From contig QHPW01000069.1 of NCBI GenBank assembly GCA_003219675.1, forward strand, positions 9,476-20,429: 10,954 nt of DNA, in the 5' to 3' direction. Positions 1-6,405 of this stretch are shown in pieces. How positions within the stretch are numbered: position 1 is the first letter of the stretch; each line of letters opens with the position of its first letter. The translations under genes were made by a program, and so were the position numbers. The notes under the pieces are model-generated. The model saw nothing but the letters and a program-made list of their open reading frames with translations, had not been told where the DNA came from and did no database searches. The DNA comes from Verrucomicrobiota bacterium. GTDB taxonomy: Bacteria > Verrucomicrobiota > Verrucomicrobiia > Limisphaerales > AV2.

Positions 1-1
1 C

Positions 2-1054
2 GCCGCCGATTTGACGCGGCACATTTTGGAGGAGGCAAAACTGAAGGCCGAAGACCAGGCCCGCCGTATTATCAGCCTCGCCATCCAACGCTACGCGGGC
101 GAGCACACGTTCGAAACCACCACGGCCACGGTGGCGCTGCAGGGAGACGACATCAAAGGGCGCATCATCGGCAGAGAGGGACGAAACATTCGGGCCTTCG
201 AAGCCGCCACCGGTGTTACCGTGCTCATCGACGACACGCCCAACGCGGTCGTCTTGTCCGGCTTCGATCCCGTGCGGCGCGAGATTGCCCGTGAAGCCAT
301 GCAACGGCTGATTCTCGACGGGCGCATCCATCCCACGCGCATCGAGGAAGTCGTGGCCAAAGTTTCGCAGGAAATGGACGAAACCATTTTGCGCGGCGGC
401 GAAGAGGCGGTCTTCAAGCTGGGGTTGCCGCCGATGCAGGTGGAAATCGTCAAGCTGCTGGGCCGGCTGCGTTTCCGGCACAGCTTCTCGCAAAACATCC
501 TCGATCATTCCGTCGAAGTTGCGCAGTTGATGGCTCTGATGGCCGCGGAACTCGGCCTGGACGTCGCCGCTGCCAAGCGGGCCGGCCTGCTGCACGACAT
601 CGGAAAGGCCATTAATCATGAAGTGGAAGGCTCGCACGCCATCATCGGCGCGGAATTGATCAGGCGTTGCGGCGAGACCGAGGACGTGATCAACGGCGTC
701 GCCTCGCACCATGACGAAGTCCCGCACACGAATGTTCTGGGAATCCTCGTCAGCGCCGCGGATGCCATCAGCGCCTCGCGCCCCGGCGCGCGTTCCGAGA
801 CGATGACGACCTACATCAACCGATTGGAGAACCTCGAGAAAATCGGCCTTTCATTTCCAGGCGTTGACAAATGTTTCGCCGTCCAGGCCGGACGGGAGTT
901 GCGGGTGGTGGTGCAACCGGATCAAATTGACGACGAACAGGCGTTCATCCTTGCGCGCAACATCGCCCGGAAGATCGAGGAGAGCCTGCAGTACCCGGGA
1001 CAAATCAGGGTCACAGTGGTTCGCGAAACGCGCTGCGTGGAGTTTGCGAAGTAG
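2..1054 (+). CDS. rny: Ribonuclease Y, 5'-truncated by window edge
   Basis: RNase Y is an endoribonuclease that starts bulk mRNA decay. It is normally anchored to the inner face of the cytoplasmic membrane by an N-terminal helix followed by a long coiled coil. Here the reading frame is open from base 2, so the anchor and most of the coiled coil lie outside the window; the TTG at base 11 is internal, not a start. The visible part has the end of the coiled coil, then a KH RNA-binding domain with GRIIGREGRNIRAFE (about bases 158-202), then the HD metal-dependent phosphohydrolase domain. In the HD domain the ligands are visible as H in LDHSVEV, the HD pair in LLHDIGKA, the HH pair in ASHHDE, and the D in SAADAIS. 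The C-terminus (VTVVRETRCVEFAK) is typical of the family. The gene ends 19 bases from the convergent lipoprotein gene. Identification is firm; only the 5' end is missing. Confidence 0.96.
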   Translation, partial: AADLTRHILEEAKLKAEDQARRIISLAIQRYAGEHTFETTTATVALQGDDIKGRIIGREGRNIRAFEAATGVTVLIDDTPNAVVLSGFDPVRREIAREAMQRLILDGRIHPTRIEEVVAKVSQEMDETILRGGEEAVFKLGLPPMQVEIVKLLGRLRFRHSFSQNILDHSVEVAQLMALMAAELGLDVAAAKRAGLLHDIGKAINHEVEGSHAIIGAELIRRCGETEDVINGVASHHDEVPHTNVLGILVSAADAISASRPGARSETMTTYINRLENLEKIGLSFPGVDKCFAVQAGRELRVVVQPDQIDDEQAFILARNIARKIEESLQYPGQIRVTVVRETRCVEFAK

Positions 1055-1073
1055 CCGAAGCGCCGGCGGCGGA

Positions 1074-1250
1074 TCAGCGCCCTTCGTACATCGCCGGCGG
1101 AAGGCCCGTCTCCCATCCGCGCGGCTGGTTCCATGGACGCGCCGAAGCGTTTTCGGGTTCGCTGCTTGCACAGCCGGAGAACAGGATGGCTACAGCGCCC
1201 AAAAACAGCAGAAACAACCCGCGGTAAAATTTGACCGGTTGAGGTCGCAT
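1074..1250 (-). CDS. Small lipoprotein, 58 aa
   Basis: This short gene begins MRPQPVKFYRGLFLLFLG and shows a basic start, a hydrophobic segment (about residues 12-24) and a lipobox-like LFSGC at residues 23-27. The cysteine at residue 27 would be lipidated, leaving a mature peptide of about 32 residues. The tail is rich in Trp and Pro (ARPWNQPRGWETGLPPAMYE). I recall similar tiny lipoproteins with a PWNxPxxWE-like tail in Verrucomicrobiota genomes, but no function is known to me. The ATG at 1250 follows the stop of the upstream coiled-coil gene by only 6 bases on the same strand, which suggests one transcript. The stop lies 19 bases from the convergent RNase Y stop. The Phe at the -3 lipobox position is not the commonest residue. 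No clear Shine-Dalgarno sequence is seen. The intact signal, spacing and motif make it a credible gene despite its length. Confidence 0.8.
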   Translation of the reverse strand: MRPQPVKFYRGLFLLFLGAVAILFSGCASSEPENASARPWNQPRGWETGLPPAMYEGR

Positions 1251-1256
1251 AAAATT

Positions 1257-2012
1257 TCAGAGTCCAACCAGAACCATATCGCCTTCCATGATCTCGCCCT
1301 GCTTCCAATCCGACAATACATTGGCGACGCAGCGATGGGACTCGGCCGTGAGTATCCGAACTTTGGCCACGAGTTTGCCCGAACGGTTCACCAGCATCTC
1401 CCCGCGCGCCAGCACACCGTCGTCCGCGCCGATGTCCAACACCACAAATTCATACCTGGGATCGACGGCGATGACCTTGCCTTTCAGAGTCGGAGGCAAG
1501 TCAACCTTGGTTTTCGTGCCCGTAAGGATGTCCAGCTCGGATTGTTTCTGGGTGAGCGTGCGGCCCAGGACTCTGTTCTCCTTGTTCAACGCGTCGTTTT
1601 CGCTGACGAGCCTCTTGTTATCCGCGAGGGTGGCCTTGATCTGTTCCAGAGTCAAACCGGACGCCCGCCACCGCGCGACCTCAGCCTGAGAGTCGTTTCG
1701 TTCCAGGGTAGTCTTGTCGAGCCGTGCTGCCAATTCGTTGGCGCGCTTTTCCTGTTGGTCGGCCTTTTCGCTGGCGGCAGCCAGGTCGGTCTTGGCTGTC
1801 TCCAGGTCCTTTTTGGCTTTGTCCGCCGCCTCGGTCTGTTGCTTGGCTTCTTTCCTGGCTTTGGCTTCGGCCGTTTGCGATGTCGTCAGATTCTCCTGGG
1901 TGGTTTTCAGGGTGGTTCTGAGTTCTTCGATGTCCTTGGCCACCTTCAATTGGCTGACCGCCAAGGCCGCAATGCCGGCGACGATTGCGATGATTAAGGA
2001 AATCCTGACCAT
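1257..2012 (-). CDS. Membrane-anchored coiled-coil protein with C-terminal beta-rich domain
   Basis: No named gene is recognised. The 251-residue protein has a single N-terminal membrane segment (MVRISLIIAIVAGIAALAV, about residues 3-21). A long Ala/Lys/Glu/Gln-rich coiled coil follows (about residues 25-165). A compact, probably beta-rich C-terminal domain comes last (about residues 173-251), with GKVIAVDPRYEFVVLDIG, GVLARGEMLVNR and QGEIMEGDMVL. The order membrane anchor, coiled coil, beta domain recalls MreC-like envelope scaffold proteins, but I see no direct MreC signature, so the likeness is architectural. The domain outside the membrane would be periplasmic. I chose the ATG at 2012 because it sits directly before the membrane segment. 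A TTG at 2072 would overlap the upstream stop (TTGA) but adds 20 residues that do not look like a signal. The gene lies 56 bases after the sialidase-like gene and 6 bases before the lipoprotein gene, so a shared envelope role is plausible. Confidence 0.85.
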   Translation of the reverse strand: MVRISLIIAIVAGIAALAVSQLKVAKDIEELRTTLKTTQENLTTSQTAEAKARKEAKQQTEAADKAKKDLETAKTDLAAASEKADQQEKRANELAARLDKTTLERNDSQAEVARWRASGLTLEQIKATLADNKRLVSENDALNKENRVLGRTLTQKQSELDILTGTKTKVDLPPTLKGKVIAVDPRYEFVVLDIGADDGVLARGEMLVNRSGKLVAKVRILTAESHRCVANVLSDWKQGEIMEGDMVLVGL

Positions 2013-2068
2013 TTTCGTTTTAAGGTTTAACTGCTGCCACACTAGACATTCGTTCTGACAGTGTCCAC

Positions 2069-3265
2069 TCAATAAACGATCACGAACCGGCCGTCCGACT
2101 GCCCAAAGGCCGTTGGCAGACTCCAGACCGGCACGCCATCGGCACGGCCTTTTTCAGCAGTTGCCTTGCCACTTTTATCAAAGAGCTGCCACGCCAGGGA
2201 ACCGCCTTTTTCCCAGGCGGTACCTTCCGTCCAGGCCAGAAGCACCTCGCCATCGGGATTGGTCGCCACGCTCGGATGCCTGCGTTTGTCCGCTCCGGGG
2301 GCGGAAACAGGCCGGGAAAGTTTCGATGTTCCCGGTTCTATCAGGTTGAAGCAAACCTGCCCGTCTCTTTCGGTGGCGGCCACAACCCCGGACCCGCTCT
2401 CGGCGAACGCACTGCTGCTCATGGGACAACCTTGGATCATCCACTGGTTCAGCGTCTCAATCCCGAAACTGGCGGCATGATCGCGCGAAACCAGAAGCGT
2501 CATATCGCGGCTGATCTCATTCGCCGCGCGGTAAACAATGTAAAGCGTCCCTTTCGAGTCGGCGAAGGCCCGCATGCCGCAACATCCGCACGCGCCGGTC
2601 GGTCTTGGGTTCGCCCGCTCCTCGCGTTTGAAGGTTCTGCCCTCGTCGGTCGAACGGGCGACGAACACCGCGCGACCCGCCTCGCCTGTTTCGTTTCCGG
2701 GCGGGTTTGCGTGCCAGACGACATAAACATTTCCTTCCGAATCAGCCGCAACGGAACCCCCCCCGTCAAGTCCGGCCGCCCAGGTGATGAGGTTGCGTTC
2801 CGGTTCAAACTCCGTTCCCGCGTCGTTCAATCGCGTGTAAAGCATCGGTGTGATTTCCTTGCCGCCTGTCATGACGCGCCCGGCTCCTTCGCCTCCCATC
2901 CAGGCCACGTGCACCCGGCCATTCCGGCCCACGGCCAGTTGCGCCCCGCGAATCGTCCCCGTGGCAATCGCGCTGGACGCCCGATGGTTGACCCGGCTCG
3001 GTTCGCTAAACGCGTCGTTCCCCGGTTCGCGCCGAACGTAAAAAATATCGCCGCCCTGCGGTTTGCCTTTGAAGTAGATCAAATGAACAACGCCCTTGGC
3101 ATCGGCCGCGGCCTGCGGCTGAATGCCGCCGCCAGGTGCGCGAAGCAGGCTGACTTTTGCCGCGTCTGCCCGGCATGCCCCGCTCAACAAACACAAAAGG
3201 AAGGCGCAGAGCCCAAAACCGGTGAGTGCTGCTTTTTGATTTGAAGCTTTTATGGGCGATGCCAT
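2069..3265 (-). CDS. Secreted BNR/sialidase-fold protein with CxCC motif
   Basis: The 398-residue protein has an N-terminal signal peptide: a basic start, a hydrophobic run (about residues 12-30), and a likely signal peptidase I site after RADA near residue 35. The rest looks like a six-bladed beta-propeller of the sialidase/BNR type. Repeated strands such as GVVHLIYF, GRVHVAWM, GNVYVVWH, GTLYIVYR and GEVLLAWT recur at roughly even spacing. One clear Asp-box (STDEGRTF, residues 205-212) and one degenerate one (SRDHAASF, 260-267) are present. A GACGCC motif (cysteines 226, 228, 229), a RDM motif (253-255) and a GCPMSS motif (cysteine 280) resemble a subgroup of sialidase-like proteins with CxCC and GCP motifs, usually of unproven enzymatic activity. 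I do not see the full arginine triad and Tyr/Glu pair of true sialidases, so 'sialidase' is only a fold name. It is probably the first gene of an envelope operon. Confidence 0.85.
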   Translation of the reverse strand: MASPIKASNQKAALTGFGLCAFLLCLLSGACRADAAKVSLLRAPGGGIQPQAAADAKGVVHLIYFKGKPQGGDIFYVRREPGNDAFSEPSRVNHRASSAIATGTIRGAQLAVGRNGRVHVAWMGGEGAGRVMTGGKEITPMLYTRLNDAGTEFEPERNLITWAAGLDGGGSVAADSEGNVYVVWHANPPGNETGEAGRAVFVARSTDEGRTFKREERANPRPTGACGCCGMRAFADSKGTLYIVYRAANEISRDMTLLVSRDHAASFGIETLNQWMIQGCPMSSSAFAESGSGVVAATERDGQVCFNLIEPGTSKLSRPVSAPGADKRRHPSVATNPDGEVLLAWTEGTAWEKGGSLAWQLFDKSGKATAEKGRADGVPVWSLPTAFGQSDGRFVIVY

Positions 3266-3373
3266 ACGGCAAATTCAGGCCGCCTTTCAACTTTGGCAAA
3301 GGCAGTCCCTCCGGGAAAGGAACGCGCGCACAAATGCGGTGCGCCGACGGAGTCCAACACGCTGCAAGGCCGG
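3266..3373. other. 108-base gap between receiver gene and sialidase-like gene
   Basis: This gap separates two minus-strand units and may hold the promoter of the envelope operon, but no convincing -35/-10 pair was found. A hairpin with 6-bp arms GCGCAC (3326-3331) and GTGCGC (3339-3344) and a 7-base loop lies about 30 bases downstream of the receiver gene on the minus strand. It has no T-run after it, so it is at best a weak terminator candidate. Confidence 0.3.
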
Positions 3374-3760
3374 TCAGACTTGGGGGACCTCGAGGTCCAA
3401 CGTGTGTTTGCGAATCTCATCCAACAGCTGGGTCGGACTGAATGGCTTGGTCAGAAAGATGGCCGCGCCGGAGGACTCAGCTTCTTCACGGCTGTATTTG
3501 TGCGGATTGGCGGTGAGCATGATCACCGGAATGGCGCGCGTGGCCGGTTCCTGTTTAAGCTGCCGCAGGGCCGTAAGGCCATCCATGTTCGGCATCATGG
3601 CGTCCATCACGACAACACAGGGATTCTCGCGCACGGCGGCTTCCACTGCCTCGCGTCCATTGCGGGCCTTGATCATTTCGTAGCCGGCGTGTTCCAGATG
3701 GTGCTGGATCAACCGCAGCATGAACGGCTCGTCGTCCACGATCAGTATTTTATGCGGCAT
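3374..3760 (-). CDS. Stand-alone CheY-like response regulator receiver
   Basis: This 128-residue protein is a complete receiver domain with no output domain. The acidic pair is D9-D10 in ILIVDDEPF, the phospho-acceptor is D53 in VVVMDAMMPNMDG, the switch Thr is T83 in IMLTAN, and the conserved Lys is K105 in FLTKPF. All active-site residues are therefore present, and it should accept phosphate from a histidine kinase or an HPt domain. It starts 21 bases after the stop of the kinase/phosphatase gene on the same strand and so is very likely the third gene of the STAS operon. With no output domain it must act through protein contacts or as a phosphate relay. In some kinase/phosphatase switch proteins, such as SypE of Vibrio fischeri, a receiver domain is built into the protein; here the receiver is separate, so it could regulate its neighbour in trans (inference). 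The hybrid kinase upstream ends in an HPt domain that would need such a partner. Confidence 0.93.
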   Translation of the reverse strand: MPHKILIVDDEPFMLRLIQHHLEHAGYEMIKARNGREAVEAAVRENPCVVVMDAMMPNMDGLTALRQLKQEPATRAIPVIMLTANPHKYSREEAESSGAAIFLTKPFSPTQLLDEIRKHTLDLEVPQV

Positions 3761-3781
3761 AACGGTCCGTTCCGCGAGGTT

Positions 3782-5566
3782 TCATTCCGCCATGATCAGG
3801 AAAGTCTGGTCATCTTTCAAGCTCGTATTCGACTGAAATTTCACCAGCTCTGCAGCCAGCTCGTCTTTCAATTCCTCGGCCTTCCGCGGGTGGGTGGTGG
3901 TCTGCTTAAGCCATTCCATCAGGCGTTCCTGGCCAAAGAGTTCGCCTTGAGCGTTGCGGGCTTCGGTCAGGCCGTCGGTGTAGAGCAGGACGCGGCAGTT
4001 CCTGGGCAACTCAGCCGTTTCATCCGTAAACGGCGTGTCGGGCAGGATGCCCAGCGGCATGCCTTCGGGCGAGAGCGTTCTAACCGCCCTCTCGCCGACG
4101 ACCGCCAGCAGCAACGGGCAGTGGCCGGCGCTGGCGGTGACCAGCAATCGTTTCCCGGCATCCACGTAAACCAATTGTGCGGTGATAAACATGTCCACCT
4201 CAGACAGTTCATCGAACAGCAGTCGGTTGACCCGCGAGAGCAGTTCGGAAGGTTGATTGGTTAATTCCGGCAAGGCCCGCAACAAACTCCGCAGGATCGC
4301 GGCAAACATGGCCGCGGGAATCCCCTTCCCCATCACGTCCGCAATGACCAACAGCAACGCCTGATCGGATAATTTCACGACATCATAAAAATCGCCTCCG
4401 ACCTGACGCGCGCTCTCGCAGTAACCCGCCAAACCGAAGCCCGGCATCTGCGGCAGTGTTTTCATCAGCAGCGACCGCTGAATGTTCTTGGCAATCTGCA
4501 GGTCGCGGGCCACCAGCAGATTATTGACCTGCTCCTCTTGAAACCGCGTATTGACGATCTGGATGGCAAGAAAATCCGCAAATGTGTGCACCACGTTGGT
4601 TTGCGCCGCCGAGAACGGAACCAGCGAAATGGTTTTGCCCACCGTGAGCGTTCCGATGAGCGTGTCGCCAAAATAAAATGGATGCACCAACCCTAACGAG
4701 TCCGGCTTCACCCGACGCAGCGGGTCGCCGGCCTCCAGCGATTTCTGCTGGTCGAACCAGATGTCCTGGCGCTGCTTCGCAGAACGGACCTCCGCCGGCA
4801 GGCCCGAATCCACCCGGTGCGGCACTTCCAACGGCTCCAGGTCCAATCCTGGTTCGGACGCGGTGAACACGACGAGCCAGGACTGATCCTTCGGGACCAG
4901 GCGCAGCACGAACCAATCCGCCGCGGTGATGCGCAGCAAATCGCTCAGCAATTGACGCGAGAAATCCTCCAGACTGATGGCCTTCCCTTGCTCCGCGCTG
5001 TAACGAAAAATGGCCGACAAGCTCTCATAACATGAGCTGAGCTCCTCCGCCATGTCGCCAATGATCTGTTCGCTCTCGGCAAGCCGGCGACTCAACTCTT
5101 CCAGATTTGCAGAGGGCGATGGGACGCGACCCGCTTGAGACGAACGATGCTTGCGCATCCGCAACGAATTCTCGCCGGCACAGCGAAAATATTCCGTGCT
5201 GTCCATGAGCGACCGGATGAGATACAAGCCGCGGCCCCGCTCGCTGTCAGAACCGGGCAGGTTGATGCGTCCGGGCCAATCGAAGCCGGGGGTGTGGTCA
5301 TTGACGCGCAACTCCACCCTGGTCAGACTGGATATCACCTCGATTTCAATCGGTTGCGCCCTCCCCTCTTCGCTCGCGTAATTGATCGCGTTGTTGCACG
5401 CTTCGGCCATCGCCAGTTCGCACGTGGTCAATTCCGCGTCGGGCAGACCTTGCTCGGCCAGGAAGCCGCGCACGGCAAGAATGGCGGGTCGCACTTCGAA
5501 GAGATCGCAGGCAAGCGCGAGTCGCAAGGCGACGCCACGCGAGGATTTGCAGGGCGATTCGGACAT
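3782..5566 (-). CDS. RsbW-type kinase - GAF - SpoIIE-type PP2C phosphatase fusion
   Basis: The 594-residue soluble protein joins two opposing activities of a partner-switching system. Residues about 10-140 form an RsbW/SpoIIAB-like GHKL ATPase: N-box ELAMAEACNNAINYA (50-64), G1-type loop VNDHTPGF (88-95) and G2-type ERGRGLYLI (109-117). A linker and predicted coiled coil (about 152-185) lead to a GAF-like sensor domain (about 195-345). A second helix (about 340-365) leads to a PP2C/SpoIIE phosphatase domain (about 375-594) with GGDFYD (390-395), IADVMGKGIPAAMF (408-421), SAGHCPLL (479-486), LLYTDGLTEARN (527-538) and DDQTFL (585-590). The metal-binding aspartates D392, D410, D531 and D586 appear intact. 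The kinase half would phosphorylate, and the phosphatase half dephosphorylate, the serine of the STAS protein encoded 6 bases upstream. The GAF domain may bind a small ligand that tips the balance. The ATG at 5566 fits both the operon spacing and the length of the kinase domain. Confidence 0.93.
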   Translation of the reverse strand: MSESPCKSSRGVALRLALACDLFEVRPAILAVRGFLAEQGLPDAELTTCELAMAEACNNAINYASEEGRAQPIEIEVISSLTRVELRVNDHTPGFDWPGRINLPGSDSERGRGLYLIRSLMDSTEYFRCAGENSLRMRKHRSSQAGRVPSPSANLEELSRRLAESEQIIGDMAEELSSCYESLSAIFRYSAEQGKAISLEDFSRQLLSDLLRITAADWFVLRLVPKDQSWLVVFTASEPGLDLEPLEVPHRVDSGLPAEVRSAKQRQDIWFDQQKSLEAGDPLRRVKPDSLGLVHPFYFGDTLIGTLTVGKTISLVPFSAAQTNVVHTFADFLAIQIVNTRFQEEQVNNLLVARDLQIAKNIQRSLLMKTLPQMPGFGLAGYCESARQVGGDFYDVVKLSDQALLLVIADVMGKGIPAAMFAAILRSLLRALPELTNQPSELLSRVNRLLFDELSEVDMFITAQLVYVDAGKRLLVTASAGHCPLLLAVVGERAVRTLSPEGMPLGILPDTPFTDETAELPRNCRVLLYTDGLTEARNAQGELFGQERLMEWLKQTTTHPRKAEELKDELAAELVKFQSNTSLKDDQTFLIMAE

Positions 5567-5572
5567 GCGGGC

Positions 5573-5891
5573 CTATTTCTTGACAATTTCGAACACGCGA
5601 TGCAGGCGCGTGAGCTCAAGAATCTGCTGAACCGGTGGCGTGGGATTCAGCAGCCGCACCGCGCCGCTTCGCGTGCAGGCCGTCTTGTGCAGCGAGATCA
5701 ACGCGCCCAGACCACAACTGTCCACGAACATCGTTTGCGATAAATCAATATCGATGTTCTTCAAACGTTCGGCCAGCGCGCCGCGCACCTGATCACGAAA
5801 AGAATTCGCATTGGTGGCGCTCAGTTCTTTGACTCCTTCGATGTTCAGAAAACCTGAGAATATCTGTCAGCCCGCCGTCCGCTTCAGTCAT
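5573..5891 (-). CDS. STAS-domain anti-sigma factor antagonist, probable frameshift near start
   Basis: The intact frame covers 5573-5848 and encodes a STAS domain of the SpoIIAA/RsbV type. It has IEGVKELSATNANSFRDQ, the core DIDLSQTMFVDSCGLGALIS with the expected phospho-serine in VDSCG, and a C-terminal helix ending FEIVKK. This frame has no standard start upstream of a GTG at 5788, which would begin inside the first helix, and it meets a stop at 5869-5867. In another frame an ATG at 5891 with AGG 7 bases upstream reads MTEADGGLTDILRF. Removing one base from the A-run at 5849-5852 (T-run on the coding strand) joins this to LNIEGVKEL and gives 105 residues, the normal STAS length, with the serine at residue 58. 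The sequence therefore shows either a one-base error, a real frameshift, or a non-standard start such as CTG at 5848. The product would be the substrate of the kinase/phosphatase encoded next. Confidence 0.8.
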
Positions 5892-6009
5892 TCCCAAACC
5901 TATCGCGATTCGGCCTTTGTTAACCTCGCGGAAAGGCTTACCTTACAGAAACTGACCCGGCTTGCAAGCTCTCAGCTTTCAGGGTCGTGCCTTAATTTCA
6001 AATCTAAAC

Positions 6010-6061
6010 TGTGGCGGCGCTCTATGAGCGCCGTTTTCGGCGATCCCAGACCGCCGCTACA
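6010..6061. repeat. Nested palindrome, REP/MITE-like candidate
   Basis: The outer arms TGTGGCGGC (6010-6018) and GCCGCTACA (6053-6061) pair over 9 bases with one G-T wobble. Inside, CGGCGCTC (6015-6022) and GAGCGCCG (6026-6033) form a perfect 8-bp stem with a 3-base TAT loop, followed by TTTT (6034-6037). The outer and inner stems share bases 6015-6018, so they are alternative folds. The T-run makes the inner hairpin resemble a plus-strand terminator, but no plus-strand gene runs into it. A dispersed intergenic repeat is more likely (inference). Confidence 0.5.
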
Positions 6062-6084
6062 ACCAACCCGCTGCCGCAGGCGCA

Positions 6085-6106
6085 CGGCGGTGCCGCAGCA
6101 CCGCCG
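6085..6106. repeat. Perfect 9-bp inverted repeat
   Basis: CGGCGGTGC (6085-6093) and GCACCGCCG (6098-6106) are exact reverse complements separated by CGCA. This would make a very stable hairpin in DNA or RNA. There is no T-run on either side, so it does not look like an intrinsic terminator. It sits 23 bases from the neighbouring palindrome and may be part of the same composite intergenic element. Confidence 0.5.
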
Positions 6107-6405
6107 CCGCCAAATTAGGACACTGCCGCTTTCAGACGCTCCGTTGCGATGAACGGTCGCCAGCGACTGCCTGAAGACTCAAGATCCCTCTGAAATAGGT
6201 CTTGACTTAAGGAATGGCTACCCGAAAAGTCAAAAGGAACTAAGTCACCTTGAAAGGTTCCTGACAGAATTCGTGTCGCCCGTTGGGAGGGGTCCGCATT
6301 CCGCGAATCTCAGAGCATTGTTCGCGGCTTTCCTGGCGACGGCGCAAAAAAGCGGCGACAGTTGATGGAAAGCGTAGCAGAACAAAGAGCCGGAATAATA
6401 GTTGC

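Larger units (their letters stand above)
5892..6405. other. About 510-base gene-free region between divergent units
   Basis: No coding frame here has convincing content on either strand. The region must hold the promoters of the minus-strand STAS operon and the plus-strand hybrid kinase. I found only weak promoter candidates, for example TTGACT at 6202-6207 without a good -10. The notable contents are two GC-rich palindromes (6010-6061 and 6085-6106) and a small AAGCT/AGCTT inverted repeat at 5966-5978. A TTG at 6283 opens the kinase frame further upstream, but the added residues are basic and low in hydrophobic content and do not look like protein. Confidence 0.55.

Noticed and set aside
1061..1099. 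Two copies of the self-complementary CGCCGGCG (1061-1068, 1092-1099) as a bidirectional terminator for the convergent genes
   Set aside because: The loop would be 23 bases, there is no T-run, and the second copy lies inside the lipoprotein coding sequence. Chance in GC-rich DNA is likely.
864..1997. A 377-codon plus-strand open frame over the lipoprotein and coiled-coil genes
   Set aside because: It overlaps the end of RNase Y and two minus-strand genes that have export signals and sensible domain structure; its own product shows none.
2276..3244. A 322-codon plus-strand open frame opposite the sialidase-like gene
   Set aside because: It is an antisense shadow of a gene with signal peptide and propeller repeats.
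3293..4264. A 323-codon plus-strand open frame across the receiver and phosphatase genes
   Set aside because: It crosses two well-identified minus-strand genes and shows no domain.
6015..6037. Hairpin followed by TTTT, resembling a plus-strand intrinsic terminator
   Set aside because: No plus-strand gene lies upstream within reach and the STAS operon runs the other way. A palindromic repeat explains it better.
6283..6405. N-terminal extension of the hybrid kinase from a TTG start
   Set aside because: The 41 added residues are basic and low in hydrophobic content, and the ATG at 6406 gives a more normal signal/membrane N-terminus.
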